From contig NC_045139.1 in the NCBI RefSeq assembly GCF_008831285.2, positions 33,267,706-33,331,705 of the forward strand: a stretch of 64,000 bases of DNA, in the 5' to 3' direction. The position numbers and the translations under genes were made by a program. The DNA comes from Nymphaea colorata (taxonomy: Eukaryota > Streptophyta > Magnoliopsida > Nymphaeales > Nymphaeaceae). The notes below the pieces were generated by a model, which was not told the DNA's origin, did no database searches, and worked only from the letters and a program-made list of their open reading frames with translations. Of this stretch, positions 25,469 through 38,798 are shown one piece after another. Positions within the stretch are counted from its first letter, which is position 1; every line of letters begins with the position of its first letter.

Positions 25469-28150
25469 AGAGAACACCGACGGCGAGTATTTTGTTACTG
25501 AACAAACTCATAGAACAGACGTCGACCTCAATAATAGACACGCCACCATTACAAATGATTTATCTATTATCTGTGCTTTAGCCAGGAAAAATATTTTTTA
25601 GTTCATAAACTGTTAGTTCATCAAGGAAAACCTCCATGAACGTTGGATCCGACGATTGAGATTCCCCATCTCGACTAAACTAGCTCTATAACTAATATAT
25701 AATTAAATCAAGAAAACGAATGAAAAAGGAAAGCATAGAATGGAAGCATTATTTTTTCAAAAGCAACAACCACGAAGCTTCGGTTGTGGACATTCCTAGC
25801 CGCGGTTTCCTTTGACCTTTGACAGTTTGTTCGTTATCATGGCTTCATTTTAAAGACTCTCAAATGCTCCAAGGCTGCATAGTTGTTAATCACTTTCACT
25901 AACTCATAAAAAAACTTGTCCTGTCAAATGCATGAAAAGAGAAGCTTGCTAACAACTTTTCCAACTCTTAACAAGAGAACATTTGATATGCATACAAATG
26001 GCTCAGTTCATAGCATAGGAGAAAGACCTTGAGGTCCAACCACAAGGTAATAAGTGATTTGCATATTTCAACATGAAAATTTGTTCGTTGTTATAACAGA
26101 TGCAAATCGAAGAAAAAGAATATGACACACTTGCACCCATAGAAACAAAGATTATGCAAGTATTTTACTTATCTAAACATCTTATCACAATTACTATTAG
26201 CATCTAAATTAATCCCCCAGCAACTGAATTTGATTGGGGATTGATTCCCAAAGGAATCTCCCCCGAACATCTGATTCAAAAAAAGGATGTAGTTTGGCGG
26301 TGCCTTGCTACCGTTGCTTCTTCGACGATCAATGTTAGATAAAGTATAGCTGATGGCTTTACAAGTGCGATAAGCACTCCTAGTTCACAAGAGATAAGCT
26401 TCTGTTATGTTTAATAAGAGTAGCTGTGAGTTTGAGGCAATCTTCTGTGCTGCACAAGCCAAAAACAGAGGGAAAATAAGCTCAAGACTTGGTATTAAAG
26501 TTAGGTTAGCTCTATCACCCAAGTTGGTTTTGACTGTCAATTGGGTTTTACAGGTTAGGTTGATTTCTGGTAGCTAGTTGGAGTATGTTAAACTAGAACA
26601 ATTGTTAATGCCGGAAAGAAGATTGACTTGGAAAAAAAAAAAGAGAAGAAGAAATTTAAAGCTTAAAACCAAACATGTAGCTCACTAAGTTGGACTTTAA
26701 TTCGTCCTACAAATCAGGAGTGTCCTCCATGAGCACTTGGTTTAAAGTTGCTTTGGTATTGTTGATGGATTGGAAAATGATAACACGTTCCAAAAGGTAG
26801 ACATCAAGAGGAAGTGGAGCTGCTAATAGATAAAGCAGAACAAACCCAACATGGAAAAGGACCATTTGCAAGGCAGAAGTCCTCCATGACCTGCCTTAAG
26901 AGCAAGAATAATCTCTGAATGACATAACTCAAGAGAGGAGCACGCTCACAGGGGATATTTGCCAATTTATTACTTAGTGATCTTCATATGTAACCTGAAT
27001 TTGACAATCGAACCTTTGAGTTCTTCAGGTGCAGAAGGCTAAAGCGAAGACTTTCGCGGAATATGAAGGTTGTATTGCATAATGGGTCGCTACAACCTGA
27101 GGAAAACAAAAATTATTTACCAAACTCTTTATGTAAAATCTGGGGCTTGAAAAACCGTGAGCAGACAACCAAAAAAACAGTTGGTGGACAAAAACGGGCT
27201 ATAAATACTAAAAAGAAAGACCAATAACAAGGAACAAGGGAGATTACACGAATGAGAACTAAAGTTCTAACAATTTAGGTCAATGAAGACGTTAATCATT
27301 TGGCGACAGAAGACTGCCGCATATTGTGTTTGGTGTGGCTGAGCAAATGGTATGGGACAATTGAGCAAAAGTTACGCATTCGTTAAAACGCATGTGAGAA
27401 TAACAATACATTAAATCAAGCAAAAAGCTCTCCACTTGAAACGTGACATTGCCGCAGCGCAGAAATGAAGTACACAAGGCAGTTACCAAATATGAACCAT
27501 TAACAGGCCTCCTGCTCATAACAATGGACAGGACATAAGGGTGCACACAAGTTAAAACTAACTTCGCTAATGGATGCATTGGATGCAGCCATAATCACAC
27601 ATGGTCAGAAAGTAAAAACTTAGCATCAAGGCAGTGGTTAGCAACTAATTTCAATTACAGACTTCCTTTCTTGATAATTTTTCTCGGTGTCTAGTTAGTG
27701 ACAAATGCACTTGAATGAATGACGTTCAAAAGCGTCTCACAATAGTTGCTCGTTTGAGGGTCAATTGCAATAGAATCCTCATGATGATTTTCAAGTAAAC
27801 AAGCATCATTTTTCAGTAGCCTTCATTGCGTTTAAGAACAATATATACTGATTTTTCGTTTGGAGCAACCTCGAAGCTCGACAGCCAAAGATGGCTGAAA
27901 AATTAGCCTGTGACATTACTCTGTCTGACACTAAAATGTTGTCAGTTTGTATGGTAAACCAACATAGAGTACGAGACTAGAGACCAACTACTCATACAAA
28001 ATCAAACACAAATTCCTGAAACCCTAGAATTTTTTGAAATGCACTAATTACAAGACATTACAATTTGGATACAACATGAATAATATACATCAATATTACA
28101 AATTGACACACCTTACAGTCTTTCCCAGCCTTCTGAGATGAGAAAGTCAC
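25177..28150. other. Intergenic region upstream of the RMR gene
   Basis: About 3 kb. A CT run followed by GT repeats lies at 25423-25469, in what is probably the promoter side of the RMR gene. The rest is AT-rich. The ORF at 27292-27579 (95 codons, minus strand) has no recognisable domain. No gene is supported. Confidence 0.5.
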
Positions 28151-28840
28151 CTACTTAAAGTGCACCAGAAAGCCTCGATAAGCTTCTGAACCTTTATACG
28201 AGTGTGATCCTTTTCCCTGATCTCTGTCAAGATCCACTAAGAGGACCTTATTCTTGTATATAGCCCACAAGATATAGGCTTCATCCTGGATGAAAGAAAT
28301 TGTGTCGACATTCAGCCAATTAGATTCTATATCTGCACAAGACAGCTGACATTGATCTGTTTGCAGTACGATAAATCTTGCACATGAAAAAGTTAAAAAA
28401 AATCAATCAAATAAAAATTTCTAGTATTACAGAAAAATATCCAAAACCCGAGTTTCTTTTACATGATCGAGTTAAAAAATAAATCAAATTAAAATTTGTA
28501 GGTTTATCATGGATGGAAAAGAAAATATTTAAAACTGAGTTTCAAAATCTCAATGTAAAATATATGGTAACAGAAGAAACTATGAGACTATAAGCTGTAT
28601 GTGTTTTTTAATGAGAAACCAAGACAAGGGAATTCAGCAAGCATAGACTTCTAAAGAATGTCATCAATTAAAGTATGACTAAGAAGGAAAATGATGACCA
28701 TGGCCTCACTTACAGTATGTTGTCAGCACTCTTTAGAGCCAGATGCAATACAGAGCCTGATCCTTATCCTCACTCAATGGTGCCTTCAAAACTTTACAGT
28801 TTGAATTAGGATTCTTCCCGCTATTTAGTAAGAGAACTGG
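28151..28840 (-). pseudogene. Unassigned exon-like segments downstream of the FAR1-related gene
   Basis: Two minus-strand segments read like real exons. The first, about 28840-28755, follows a pyrimidine tract and CAG, and reads NPNSNCKVLKAPLSEDKDQA before a stop, with a strong GTAAGT donor about 25 bp further on. The second, about 28382-28151, also follows a pyrimidine tract, and includes WLNVDTISFIQDEAYILWAI and YKNKVLLVDLDRDQ, ending at TAG. The style resembles beta-propeller or kelch blades, but I cannot name the family. They are either a truncated gene remnant or unrecognised 3' exons of the FAR1-related gene. Confidence 0.35.
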
Positions 28841-29236
28841 AAAAAGGGGGCAAAAAAATGCAGAAGTTGAAAACACAGGAGTACATTAACTTACCCAAAA
28901 GTTGGAGATGATCAAGGATAGCTGCAATAGATACATAAAAGAAAAAACAGACCAACTCAGTTGTGTGTTAAACTTGCCAAAAAAATGAAAAATATTGGCA
29001 GTAAGTTTATCTAAATTGTAAAATAAATAATAGGGAAACATAAAAATACAAACTGATAAAAAAATAATAAAAATTTATGAGACCTTGCATAGTAAAGGCA
29101 AGACAAAGTGAAGAAGTTATGGAGCTACCATATCCATTATCCTCATCTCACTTGCTCTGCATAAAACATTTCATTATATTGGGAAAACTAGAATACGCAA
29201 GCAGAATGTCAAAATAAAGAAGCAATAATACAAAGT

Positions 29237-31998
29237 TCACCTTCCAACACGGGTTGGACAGTTGCGTTTGTCATGTCCTGTACCTGAACAAACCTTACAT
29301 TTTCTTTTTGGCCTCTGAATTCTCTCCCATTCAAGCGCATTATGGTCCCCTTCTAACTCTCCTTTTTGCCTCTTTGTTAGTGGATGAAAGACAGCCTCTT
29401 TATCTGTCAAAGAATTATCATGTCCTTGCACAGATAAAAGTGGGAATGCTCTTTTATTCATGTTAGCAAGTCTTTCAAATGCTCCATCTAGTAGTTTCAT
29501 AGCCATGTCAAATGTATCTGTTGAGGAGCATGCTTCAATAGCAAACTTCATAGCCCTTTGACAAAGTAAATTGTGCCTCGATTTGATAGATATGTTTGAA
29601 TTAGCTAGGACATCAACACCATGAACATCCTTATGTAATGTTTTCTTAGCATCCATTGTATATCTCCTTAAGAAATAGTGATTTGGAAGGTCTGTTACAT
29701 CCAACCTTTGAAAAATTTTTAGCACATGCATACATAGAATACCTGTGTACTCAAAGTTTCTGCAAGTGCATGCAACATTTGAGTTTGAAATGTTCATATC
29801 CACGACATACACCCATCCATCATCGCCATGTGTAACTTCAAACTTAATCTTTTCATTCTCTCTTAGAATTTCTTTAGCCTTGCACCTATTAACCTCCTTT
29901 AGCTGGTTAAGAAATTTTACAAATACAGCTCGTGTGTATAAAGAAGCTGCTTTAGTTTCTATCTCCCAGTTATATGCAAGGGATGGTTTTCTAGAACTTG
30001 ATTCAAAGTCAAACTTTTCCTCTGCATCATATCTAATTAAAAGAGCTCTTTGAAAGTTCTTAACAAAATCAAAGAGTCCAGTACTTGAATTCATGAAATT
30101 CTTCAAGAATGCATTGATGCTCTCTCTCTTTTGGGTTGTAGACATTCCTGCAAAGAAGGCACTTCTAAGATATGCGGGTACCCATTTTTGGCGAATGTTA
30201 TATAGTGATTGAATCCATTCCTTTTCTCTTAAGTCATAACCTGTGACAAAGGCATCCCATCGTTGTTCAAATTCCTCAACTGTCAGTGAGTCTTTGACGC
30301 AATCAAAGAACATCTTTCTGAAACCATCATGTTCATTGCACATTTTGTTCAGCTTGTCCCAAACCTCCTTAAGAACATGCCATGTGCAGAAAGCATGGTG
30401 AGTTGTTGGAAAGCATTTCTCAATAGCCCTTTCAATAGGAAGTGCATGATTAGTTATAATTGTTAATGGGGCCTTACCAGACATTGCTTGAAGCCATTGT
30501 CTGAACAACCATTTAAATGCTTTTTCATTCTCTTCAAACAACAACCCACAGCCAAGAAGTACAGTTTGTAGATGATGATTTACTCCAACAAATGGAGCAA
30601 ATGGAATTTTATATTTATTTTTCTTGTACGTGGAGTCAAATGTTACAACATCACAAAAACAACTATAGCTATTTCTTGATCGGCCATCAACCCAAAAAAA
30701 GTATTTCATAAACCCATATTTATCAAACTTGACAGCATAAAGGAAACCTGGGTCTTCAGCTTGCATGCGTTGAAAATAGTCAATTACATTTTGTGCATCT
30801 TCTCTTGCAAGCATCAACCTTCTTGCAGTGAGCAAATAATTATGTGTGTCTTTATCCGTAAAGCCCAAGTTCTCACTTCCATTAGTAGATTTCTTTTTTG
30901 ATGTCAATAATGCATCATTAGCAATTGACATTTCAGATGAAAATGGAAGACTTCTTGCTATAGATGTAATGGAGCACTGAGGACGAAAATTATGCCCTCG
31001 ACTAGGAGAAACCAGTTCATGATTATGTTCTTTGACAAATACAGTGATCTCCCATTCTTCAATATTGTTTTTCAGTTTTTTCCTCACAGCCATTCTTGCT
31101 CGACAACATGAACGAGGAGTCATAATATTATTCTTTGGCTTAATAGGATTTTCTTTCCTCCGACTTCTTCCTTCTTTGGAACAACAGAAGACATGACCTA
31201 TTATTGTTTTGTTGTCCTTAGTAGATTTAGCATTCGTCATAGTACGAATTGTAAAACCTTCACGTTTAGCATATGCATCATAGAAAGATCTTGCCATATC
31301 CACAGACTTGAACCGCAAACCAACATATGGTGCTAATCCTTGAAAAACTGAACTTGACGGTAAATCTATCTCACAACTACGATCATCCTCTTCGTTGTTT
31401 TCCTTGCCCATGGCAATCCTAACATCTAGTTCATTTGCATGACAATTCTGCAAGTTTTTGCTAGATTGTTGAACCTGCATGTGAGAAACATGATTGGATC
31501 TATGTTGTAAAGCTTCTCCATGAAAAGCAAGATTTACTAGATTTATATCAGCATTTGCTTGCCCTTCACCCAAACCTTGATATAAGGATGTGCTTGACCT
31601 TCGTGTTTCTGTCCAAAAGGGAAAAAGTAATATATGGAATATATGAGTTTTACGTATGCACATCTGCTGTACATATTTAGCTATGTATGTATACTATAGA
31701 CAATTAAGCACATGATTTTTACCTTCATCATAGTGGATTTCTATATCTGAGTCAAAGAAGTCTAATGCATTGATTCCAGTGAAATCACCAACATCATATA
31801 CCATATACCACTCTAGAAGAAGAAGGCAATTTATAGAATTAGTAAAATTTCATTTTTCAACATCAGATAATGGCAAAATTTATCAACAAAAAATTGTAAC
31901 AACATTTTATTCTTACCATGACTGTCTCCTTTGTTGATGTTATCCTCATCTACAATACCCACACTCTCAAGACTAGACGACTCCGATGATGAATCCAT
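29237..31998 (-). CDS. FAR1/FHY3-family protein (domesticated MULE transposase)
   Basis: The model is complement(join(29237..31608, 31723..31812, 31917..31998)), three exons, 847 aa, a usual length for the family. After an acidic, serine-rich N-terminus (MDSSSESSSLESVGIVDED), a FAR1 DNA-binding zinc-finger region lies at about 150-255 (GLRFKSVDMARSFYDAYAKR to VKEHNHELV). The MULE transposase core follows: DVVTFDSTYKKNKY near residue 380, and TIITNHALPIERAIEKCFP near 442, with FCTWHVLKEVW. The SWIM zinc finger CTCRNFEYTGILCMH is at about 672-687, and a zinc knuckle CKVCSGTGHDKRNC at about 828-842. Family members are nuclear transcription regulators derived from Mutator-like transposases, many acting in light signalling. 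The acidic residue usual after TIIT is Asn here, so transposition activity is unlikely. A weak donor overlaps the stop codon (GGAAG/GTGA), so further 3' exons cannot be excluded. Confidence 0.9.
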
Positions 31999-34711
31999 CT
32001 CTGAAATACTTTTGTTTGCATTCAGCTCTTTTCCTACGCACTTCAATAAAATTTTGACAATGAGTGACACAAATTAGACAATGTTGAAATACAAATTATG
32101 TTAAACATTTACATTTTATGGGAAAAAGTGCCACTTTCATGAACACATGCAGTTATGCAACTCCAAAGCAATTTTGTAAACTAATTACAATCATTAAAGG
32201 TGTAATACTAAAAATCAAATTGTCATCCGATTTTTATTGTTTGATGCACAATTTGTTGTTGAATAATCAGGGACCATTCAAACTGACTTCATTTTCCATA
32301 AATCAATATTTGGTTTTCTAAAAGGACTATCTTGTCATAATACAAGGTAAACAAATATCTAGCTCATCACATGAAGAACTTGACATCTTGATGAAAGAGG
32401 TCATAGTCCTCAACCTACAGACTTGGATTGAGGACCAGGTCTAGCTTCACGTAGTTTCTGTTGTCATCAAAAGTTCAACATTTTCAGTTTGGTTCTCACA
32501 AGTTATGACATGATGCATGCCAGAGTTCTGAAGATGCCTAGCATTTGAATGCCTTAAGCTACAGATCCTGGTAGTAGGAGAATGGGAAATACAAATTTAC
32601 AATCTAACATGGTGTTGTTTTGTGGAATTTCATGTATGGTACAGTTAATAGAACCTACATAAGCATCCATTTGCACATCCTAAACGCGCTCTGTTAACAC
32701 CACAAGTAGCCACTAGAGACGCTCAACCCATTTGATGTCTCTTGCATTTATGCGACTCGTTATCTTATTGCATCCAAAAGAATAATTTCTTTAATGCAAA
32801 CTTCAGGCATACACATAGACATACATAGAGGCAAGTTAAATGGTTCCCAATCTATGTTCTTTACAGTTGGAGAAACCTATTCTGTATTCTATAAAATCAA
32901 ATAAGTTTTTCTCCTTTCTTAAATAAAAGTCTCCCACCAAGGCAGGCAGTCATCAAGACACTAAAACCATCCATCAGGACGAAGACTTAATGAAGATAAG
33001 GGAAAACGAACAACATCAACGCAAAAACCTTTAAAACCCCAAAACATCGAAGGAAAAGACACACTTTATACATGCAGGATCCAACGCACTTCAGTAACGA
33101 AATGAAGGCCCCTCAAAATAAGAATTTGGGAGGAGGAGAAGAATGAATAACTTGGAGAAGGGATGAAGAGTACCAATCAATATTATGTCCCTCTGCTTCC
33201 TTGCCTTCCTTCTTCTCTTCCGTCAGACAAGAGTAGACATAGTGATCAATCTTCTTCCTCCTCCCCCTCCCAATGAACAATAAGGGGAAGGGAGCCCCTT
33301 TCTTCTTCTACCCTCTCTGTGCGTGAAGAGTGGGAGGGGGAGACTCGCAGTCGCATCAAGCTCTCGAGCTTTCCAAACTTTTCTAGGAACTGCATGTGGG
33401 CCCATGTGAAAAAAGTCGCGGAGGCGACGTTCGTGGGAAGGATTACTTGGATATTGTGTAAAATTTGGTCGTGGTTGCGATCTTGCTGAACCAGAGATCG
33501 GAAAACCGGCTGTTCAATCGTTTGGTTTAGATGCATGAAGAACGTTTTATAGAGATCTAAATTCGCCAACCTGAAGTTATTAAGATTTTGTAAGTTACAA
33601 AACATTTATTACCAAATTGAAGTGAAGTTACATAAAGCATCGTCCCTCAAAAAAGAAATAAAACGTCCTTTTATGATGAAGATCTATCCCCCAAAGTCGA
33701 ATTTTTAGGAAAACCTGAAACCTTGAGTTTTTGAAGTGTAAACACATCAAACTTGTGCAATACATTGCATCTGATCAAGATTCTTCATATGGGTGAGCAT
33801 TTCCTTCAACATACATTTCATGATGAAAGCTTACAAATAGATGCTTTCACTCTCAGAAAAGACATGGGAATGTAAATGAAGAAAATACATTATTTGTGTG
33901 GGAAACAATAAAAAAGATTACATAAATTAGTAAATGGTTTTTGGCTTTTCGAGTTCACCTCTGTTGGCAGCTGAGAAATCTCATTCCATGCTTGTTGGTA
34001 CTCAAGTTCAGCTGGTGCATTACATTTAAGAGTTTCAAATTGTTTCTTGTGGTTGAATTTGTCCCAAAAAGGCACAAACATCGTTTACACACAAAAAACA
34101 AAATCCTAAATCACAAAAAAAGAGAAATATAATTTGCAAGAATTGGCGTGGATCATCAAGAAGTAGAGTTGCAGTTGCCTATATAACCAGTCTATAAGCC
34201 ACGCATGGAATGACATTACTAACAATGTTGGTGGTGCATATCTAACTGTCACTAATTCCTTTGAGAAGTATGGTCTTGCTCGCATTCAAGTGATAGTGCC
34301 GTTTGGATTTTCAAACCAAGAACTTAATCTGTGGCGATTGGGATCATGGAAAGACTGACCCTTCAGCGTATGATCAAGAATGTGGGGAGATTTAGAGGGC
34401 GTTTGACTACCCAGATCTTAGATCCTAGTGTTGGTTCTTATGATGGTCCTCTAGATCCATGGATTTTAAGAAACAAAGGATTATGAATTTATGATGCAAA
34501 CCAACGTGCTCTAATTGGCACCCTATTTAAAAAATAAATAAATATGTAATAAAAAATTTTAGTTCAACATATAAAAAAATTGAAAAATTATATTTTGGCC
34601 TCTGCTAAAATTTCAAATCTATAGTTCGACCTCTATAACAAAAAATTTCTAGCTCGGCTCGTGGATGTTATGCTCTATCTCTATAAATATAGAAGAGTAA
34701 GTCCCTCTAAA

Positions 34712-35970
34712 ATCAAACTAGCGGCACGCTACAAATTCAAAATTCACCACAAACCTAACCAGCTATATCGTGCCCCTTGAAAAAAGAACATAGTGTTAGT
34801 AACATGAGTTCCAAAAACATATGGTTCAAGAAGAACGCAATGTTGGTTATACAAAATGCACTTTTAAGAAATCCATTGTAAGTTTGGTTTCAGAATTTAA
34901 CAGTCTCATATGCCCAACAGAGGTGGAGCTAGAAAGTTTCAATGAAGGGGCATTAGTTATATAATTTTAAATTTTTAAAAGCACCATTATGTAAATTCAA
35001 AAAAGTCATAAAATTTCAATATAAAATTTTAAACTTATGACTATAAAAGGGGAGATGGGTGTTCCGCGTGAGTTGAAGCACGTAGAGATCTTATTACCTC
35101 CTGCTGATAATGCAAGCACACTAAAAACAGGTAAGTAGTATTATAGTTTAATGGTACACCATTAAAAAAAAAAGTTTCCAAAGAGTTTTCTTATTAAGAA
35201 AGCTTTTGACGGGGTAAAAAAAAGTGAAAGAAACTCTTTCACTTATGTACGGTTATTGAAACATTTAAAGAGAAAAAAAAAACATGAATGTTTTCGTGAA
35301 AAGAAAAGAAATAAGAAAAAGATTGTAGAGGGCAAAAAAATGAAGGTAATGCAAAAAGATAAATTTCTCTATAATATCTTCAAACTTCCAAGAGTGTAGC
35401 ATGATTGCAAACCAATAAAAGTCTGGTCATTAATTTGAGTCTTTATAGATATTACTCTTCTACAATACAAAAAATGGGTACAAAATACTTAGTTAATCAA
35501 TGTTATGTTTCTTTCCAAGAATAAAGCATGTAAAAATTTATCTTCTTTTAAAAAAACATAAGGGCTAAAAAAAATATCTTTTACTTAACAAAGCATATAA
35601 AATTTTTAAATGTTTAGAATAAAAAATTCACCGTAAGCACCTGTTTAGCGGGCGCCAGTAAAAAAGGGGGCCATATATTTAAAAGAAAATAAACATCAAA
35701 CGGTTTTATCCAAAATATTTATGAACAAATAAGTTTTTCAAGAGAGAAAAAAGAAAGACAACGTGGGGCGGGTCCGCCCTGTTAATTATTAGAAAAAATT
35801 ACGAAAAGTCATTAAACTTTGAGATATTTTACAACAGGCCGCTCAATTTCGAAAATTTACTTTTCCTATCCCATTAATTTACAACTAACTGCTTTTAAAA
35901 AGGGATGAAAAATATTAAAGTGGTGTTTAAAGAGGCTTCAAAATAATTTTTTGAAGGAAAAATAGCTTTT
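34712..35970 (+). repeat. Copy A of an old local duplication
   Basis: Several stretches match the region 38960-42110 in the same order and orientation. Examples: AACCAGCTATATCGTGCCCC against AACCAGCTATGCTGCGCTCC; GTTTCCAAAGAGTTTTCTTA against GTTTCCAAAGAGTTTTTTCT; and CACCTGTTTAGCGG against CACCTATTTAGCAG. Divergence is high. A shorter third match lies near 50440-50500. It may be a dispersed repeat rather than a true segmental duplication. Confidence 0.55.
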
Positions 35971-36153
35971 TTAGTGACCTTAGTGCAAAGCACACTACGC
36001 CAAAAATGTTCCGAGCACTTTATCTAGTCAGTCTCTCTGTGTACTTGCTCAAGTTGATCTCCTTTCAATTTACTCATTGAATTTACGTTTTATGATTATA
36101 AAGAGGAGGTATAATTATCTAGAAATTTAATCTCATGACGAGAGATCTTCAAA

Positions 36154-36217
36154 AATTTATAAAGGATGAGATGATTGTTTTGGTTAATTTATAAAGGATG
36201 AGATGATTGTTTTGGTT
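36154..36217. repeat. 32-bp tandem duplication
   Basis: The unit AATTTATAAAGGATGAGATG followed by ATTGTTTTGGTT occurs twice in a row with no difference seen. Confidence 0.9.
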
Positions 36218-37648
36218 CCTACCCTTTTTGAGGCTGAAGTTGAAACTACCAGAAAACGGGTTGGGATCTGTTAAACCAGGAGCCTCGAGCCCAAGAGTGA
36301 GGTTGTTACAACTAGAAGATTTACAAAGTGTGAAATTCCTACTTGTGCCTGTGTGATTGATCATAGGCATTAACAAAGTAGGGATTGTTCAATCCCTCCC
36401 TTTCCTTCCAACCAAACAGGTTGTAAATGTTTAAGGTAAATTATCAAAGAGTCGCCTACTAAGAAAAGATGTTAGTTTTGATATATAATGACAAAATGCT
36501 TCCACTAAAGAACCACTCTTCACATGATAGATAGAAGATGAAAGCTCCATTTCTCCTTAATTTTAGGATGCAAGTTTGCTTTGGAACTTGAGTGTTGGAC
36601 ACTTGTCGGGTATAATACGGCGAGCTTAAAAAAACAAAAAAATATGATAATTTTTAAAAATTAAAAAAACTAAAAATGAGAGAAAAATAAAATAAGTAAG
36701 AAACTAATAACACAAACATCAAAAGATAAGTATGTTTGCAATAAACAAAAAATAAAAAATAAAAAAAAACTGTTTGACATTAAGAAAGTTAAAAAAATGA
36801 AAAAACATGTTAAAAACGCGTTAAAATTTCATTTTTTTTTCTTTTATAACATTTTTTAAAACAAACGTGATTTTTTAAAGTTTTAAACTGCCATTTAATT
36901 TTTTACATTTTTTTCGAAAAAAATGCATTTTTTGTGACTATGATTAGAGCATCGCATCTATTGTTTGCAGTTCAAAAAAATAGTATTGAGAAAAATTCAA
37001 CTGACAAACACAATTTGCAATTTGCAGTCGAAAAAAATCGCGCTTACAGAACAAAATTTTTACCTGTTCACGGGTAGGACCAGCAGGATGTTGGAGATTG
37101 TAAAGAACTTGATCTATGAATCTAGGAGGTGAACGACATGAGGGCCTTGATTAATCATGGCAGTACGTGACAAATTTAGAACACGTCACAACATTTTCTA
37201 CAAAACTTAGAGTGTTTCTTAATTTGTTCATAAGAGCATGACATTCGAGTTGAAATCTTCGTTTTTTTTTTTATATAAAATGACGAATACTTCTAACACA
37301 ACACCACTATTCTTGGGCTTATGAGTCTGAAGTTACTTTTAATAGCTTATATAAAATTACATCAACAGTTAATTCTCTTTGTCAACAGGTGGTTTCTCGA
37401 GATGTTCCCCTAAAAAAAGAGTGCCCTTTGGTTAATTCTCAAAAGTTGAACAGTGATTTATTATTTGCATAAAGTAAAGCTCCTTTTTGAAATTATCTCT
37501 AATATATTTTGATGTTGACTACCATTCTGTTTATGATGATAGTCTGTGTCTTTCTCTCTCATCCTTTATCACTATGAGCCTTCAACTTTTGGCTCGAGTC
37601 GCATGCATGTTGTTGTTGGGAAGGGATTTCAATTATTATCCAGACTAA

Positions 37649-37720
37649 ATCAGAGTGGCGCAGCGGAAGCGTGGTGGGCCCATAACCCACAGGTCACAGG
37701 ATCGAAACCTGTCTCTGATA
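37649..37720 (+). tRNA. Initiator tRNA-Met (CAT)
   Basis: A 72-nt cloverleaf. The acceptor stem ATCAGAG pairs perfectly with CTCTGAT, with discriminator A at 37720. The anticodon CAT is at 37681-37683 in loop CCCATAA, closed by stem GTGGG/CCCAC with the three G-C pairs typical of initiators. An A-T first pair (A1-U72) and T-loop ATCGAAA, lacking the usual TTC, also mark it as an initiator. The internal B box is GATCGAAAC. A T-run terminator is at 37740-37743. The T stem reads ACAGG/CCTGT, where I recall the usual plant form as CCAGG/CCTGG. This is a paired change that keeps the stem. The gene appears functional. Confidence 0.95.
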
Positions 37721-38564
37721 TGGAATGTCAATAATTATTCTTTTATTAATATTATTCTTTTATTAACAATTGGCATCAATGCCGTTTTTGGTGTACAAAC
37801 TTTGAAAAGTATGTTACAAAGAGTCATACTTGTTTAAAGATATATATTTTGTCTATCCTTATTTTTGTAGTACACAAAAGATATTAATGTGTAGTTCTAT
37901 TAATAAAAGTTGCAACAATACTTTTTTTTGACAACACATGTTTTATTCTTAAGCTTTACTATTTTGTTGTCCACAAAATATATACATACTTTCAATAGTG
38001 ATATGGAGCTTGCTAAGTAAATTTCTTAATGATAGAGTTATACTTTTTAAAAAAAAACATAAAGTTTTAGATTTTGATGTTATACAAAATTCATAGCATG
38101 TAGACAATTTGTTAAGAATATATTAAATACATATACTTGTATTAAAAATATATATTTTTTGCACAGGCAATTGAATATTTCTATGACAAAGGAAAACAGG
38201 TCGATTTGTTAAACACGGTTTTCTCCTCGCACGGTCTCATAACATTCCAAAAAACCAAAAACAAAGAATGAGGAAACCATGAAATTATAAAGTTTTGTGG
38301 CAGAAAAATGAGAAAAGTTCACATGTTTGATAGACAAAGTTTCAAGAAAGGAAGAAAAACAAAAGGACAGTTTCAGTGGCAACGTCACCTGCTTAGATTG
38401 ATCTAAAACTGCAAAATTGTAATAATTTTCTATCTGATCTAAGATCTTTAATTTTAATTGGCTACATGGATCCATTGCTTATTTCCGTTCCTTAAGTTGG
38501 TAACTTATATTATTGTAACGCCGCTTCATTTTGGAGTTTTTAGATCCAACATTATCATAGATTC

Positions 38565-38798
38565 TTTTTTTTTTTTTCCTTAGGGGTGAGCGGTTCATTG
38601 CCACCGCCCCTAAGAGAGGCCTTCGGCCCCCCCCTCTGTGCCCGCCCCTGGGGTTTTCACAGAGCTACGTCGGGCCTTTTTACGGGCCAGGAGTAGCGCG
38701 CGCTGGGACGTGACAGTGGTCGCTCCAAGGACTCAAACCAAGCCGTTAGAAGAGCAGAACCACCTTGCCGCCCAGTGTGCTACCACCCCTTGGGATAC
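38565..38798 (-). mobile_element. tRNA-derived SINE, copy 1
   Basis: A 234-bp insertion in reverse orientation, with the poly(A) tail appearing as a T-run at 38565-38577. The 15-bp target duplication CATTATCATAGATTC lies at 38550-38564 and 38799-38813 and is perfect. On the minus strand the head has an A-box-like GGTAGCACACTGGGCGG and a B-box-like GGTTTGAGTCC. Copy 2 at 39826-40060 is clearly homologous throughout. The perfect target duplication suggests a fairly young insertion. Confidence 0.88.

Larger units (their letters stand above)
31999..37648. other. Intergenic region with old repeats
   Basis: About 5.6 kb. The part next to 32000-33400 probably includes promoter and 5' UTR of the FAR1-related gene. 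From about 34390 rightwards it contains a Tourist-like end pair (34395-34511, weak), a duplicated block shared with 38.9-42.1 kb, a 32-bp tandem duplication and AT-rich DNA at 36600-36950 that may be a decayed relative of the TTGTCACAA element. ORFs at 33246-33605 and 36149-36376 show no domain. Confidence 0.5.

Noticed and set aside
33246-33605. 119-codon minus-strand ORF upstream of the FAR1-related gene
   Set aside because: It has no domain, ends in low-complexity acidic sequence and lies where a 5' UTR or promoter is expected.
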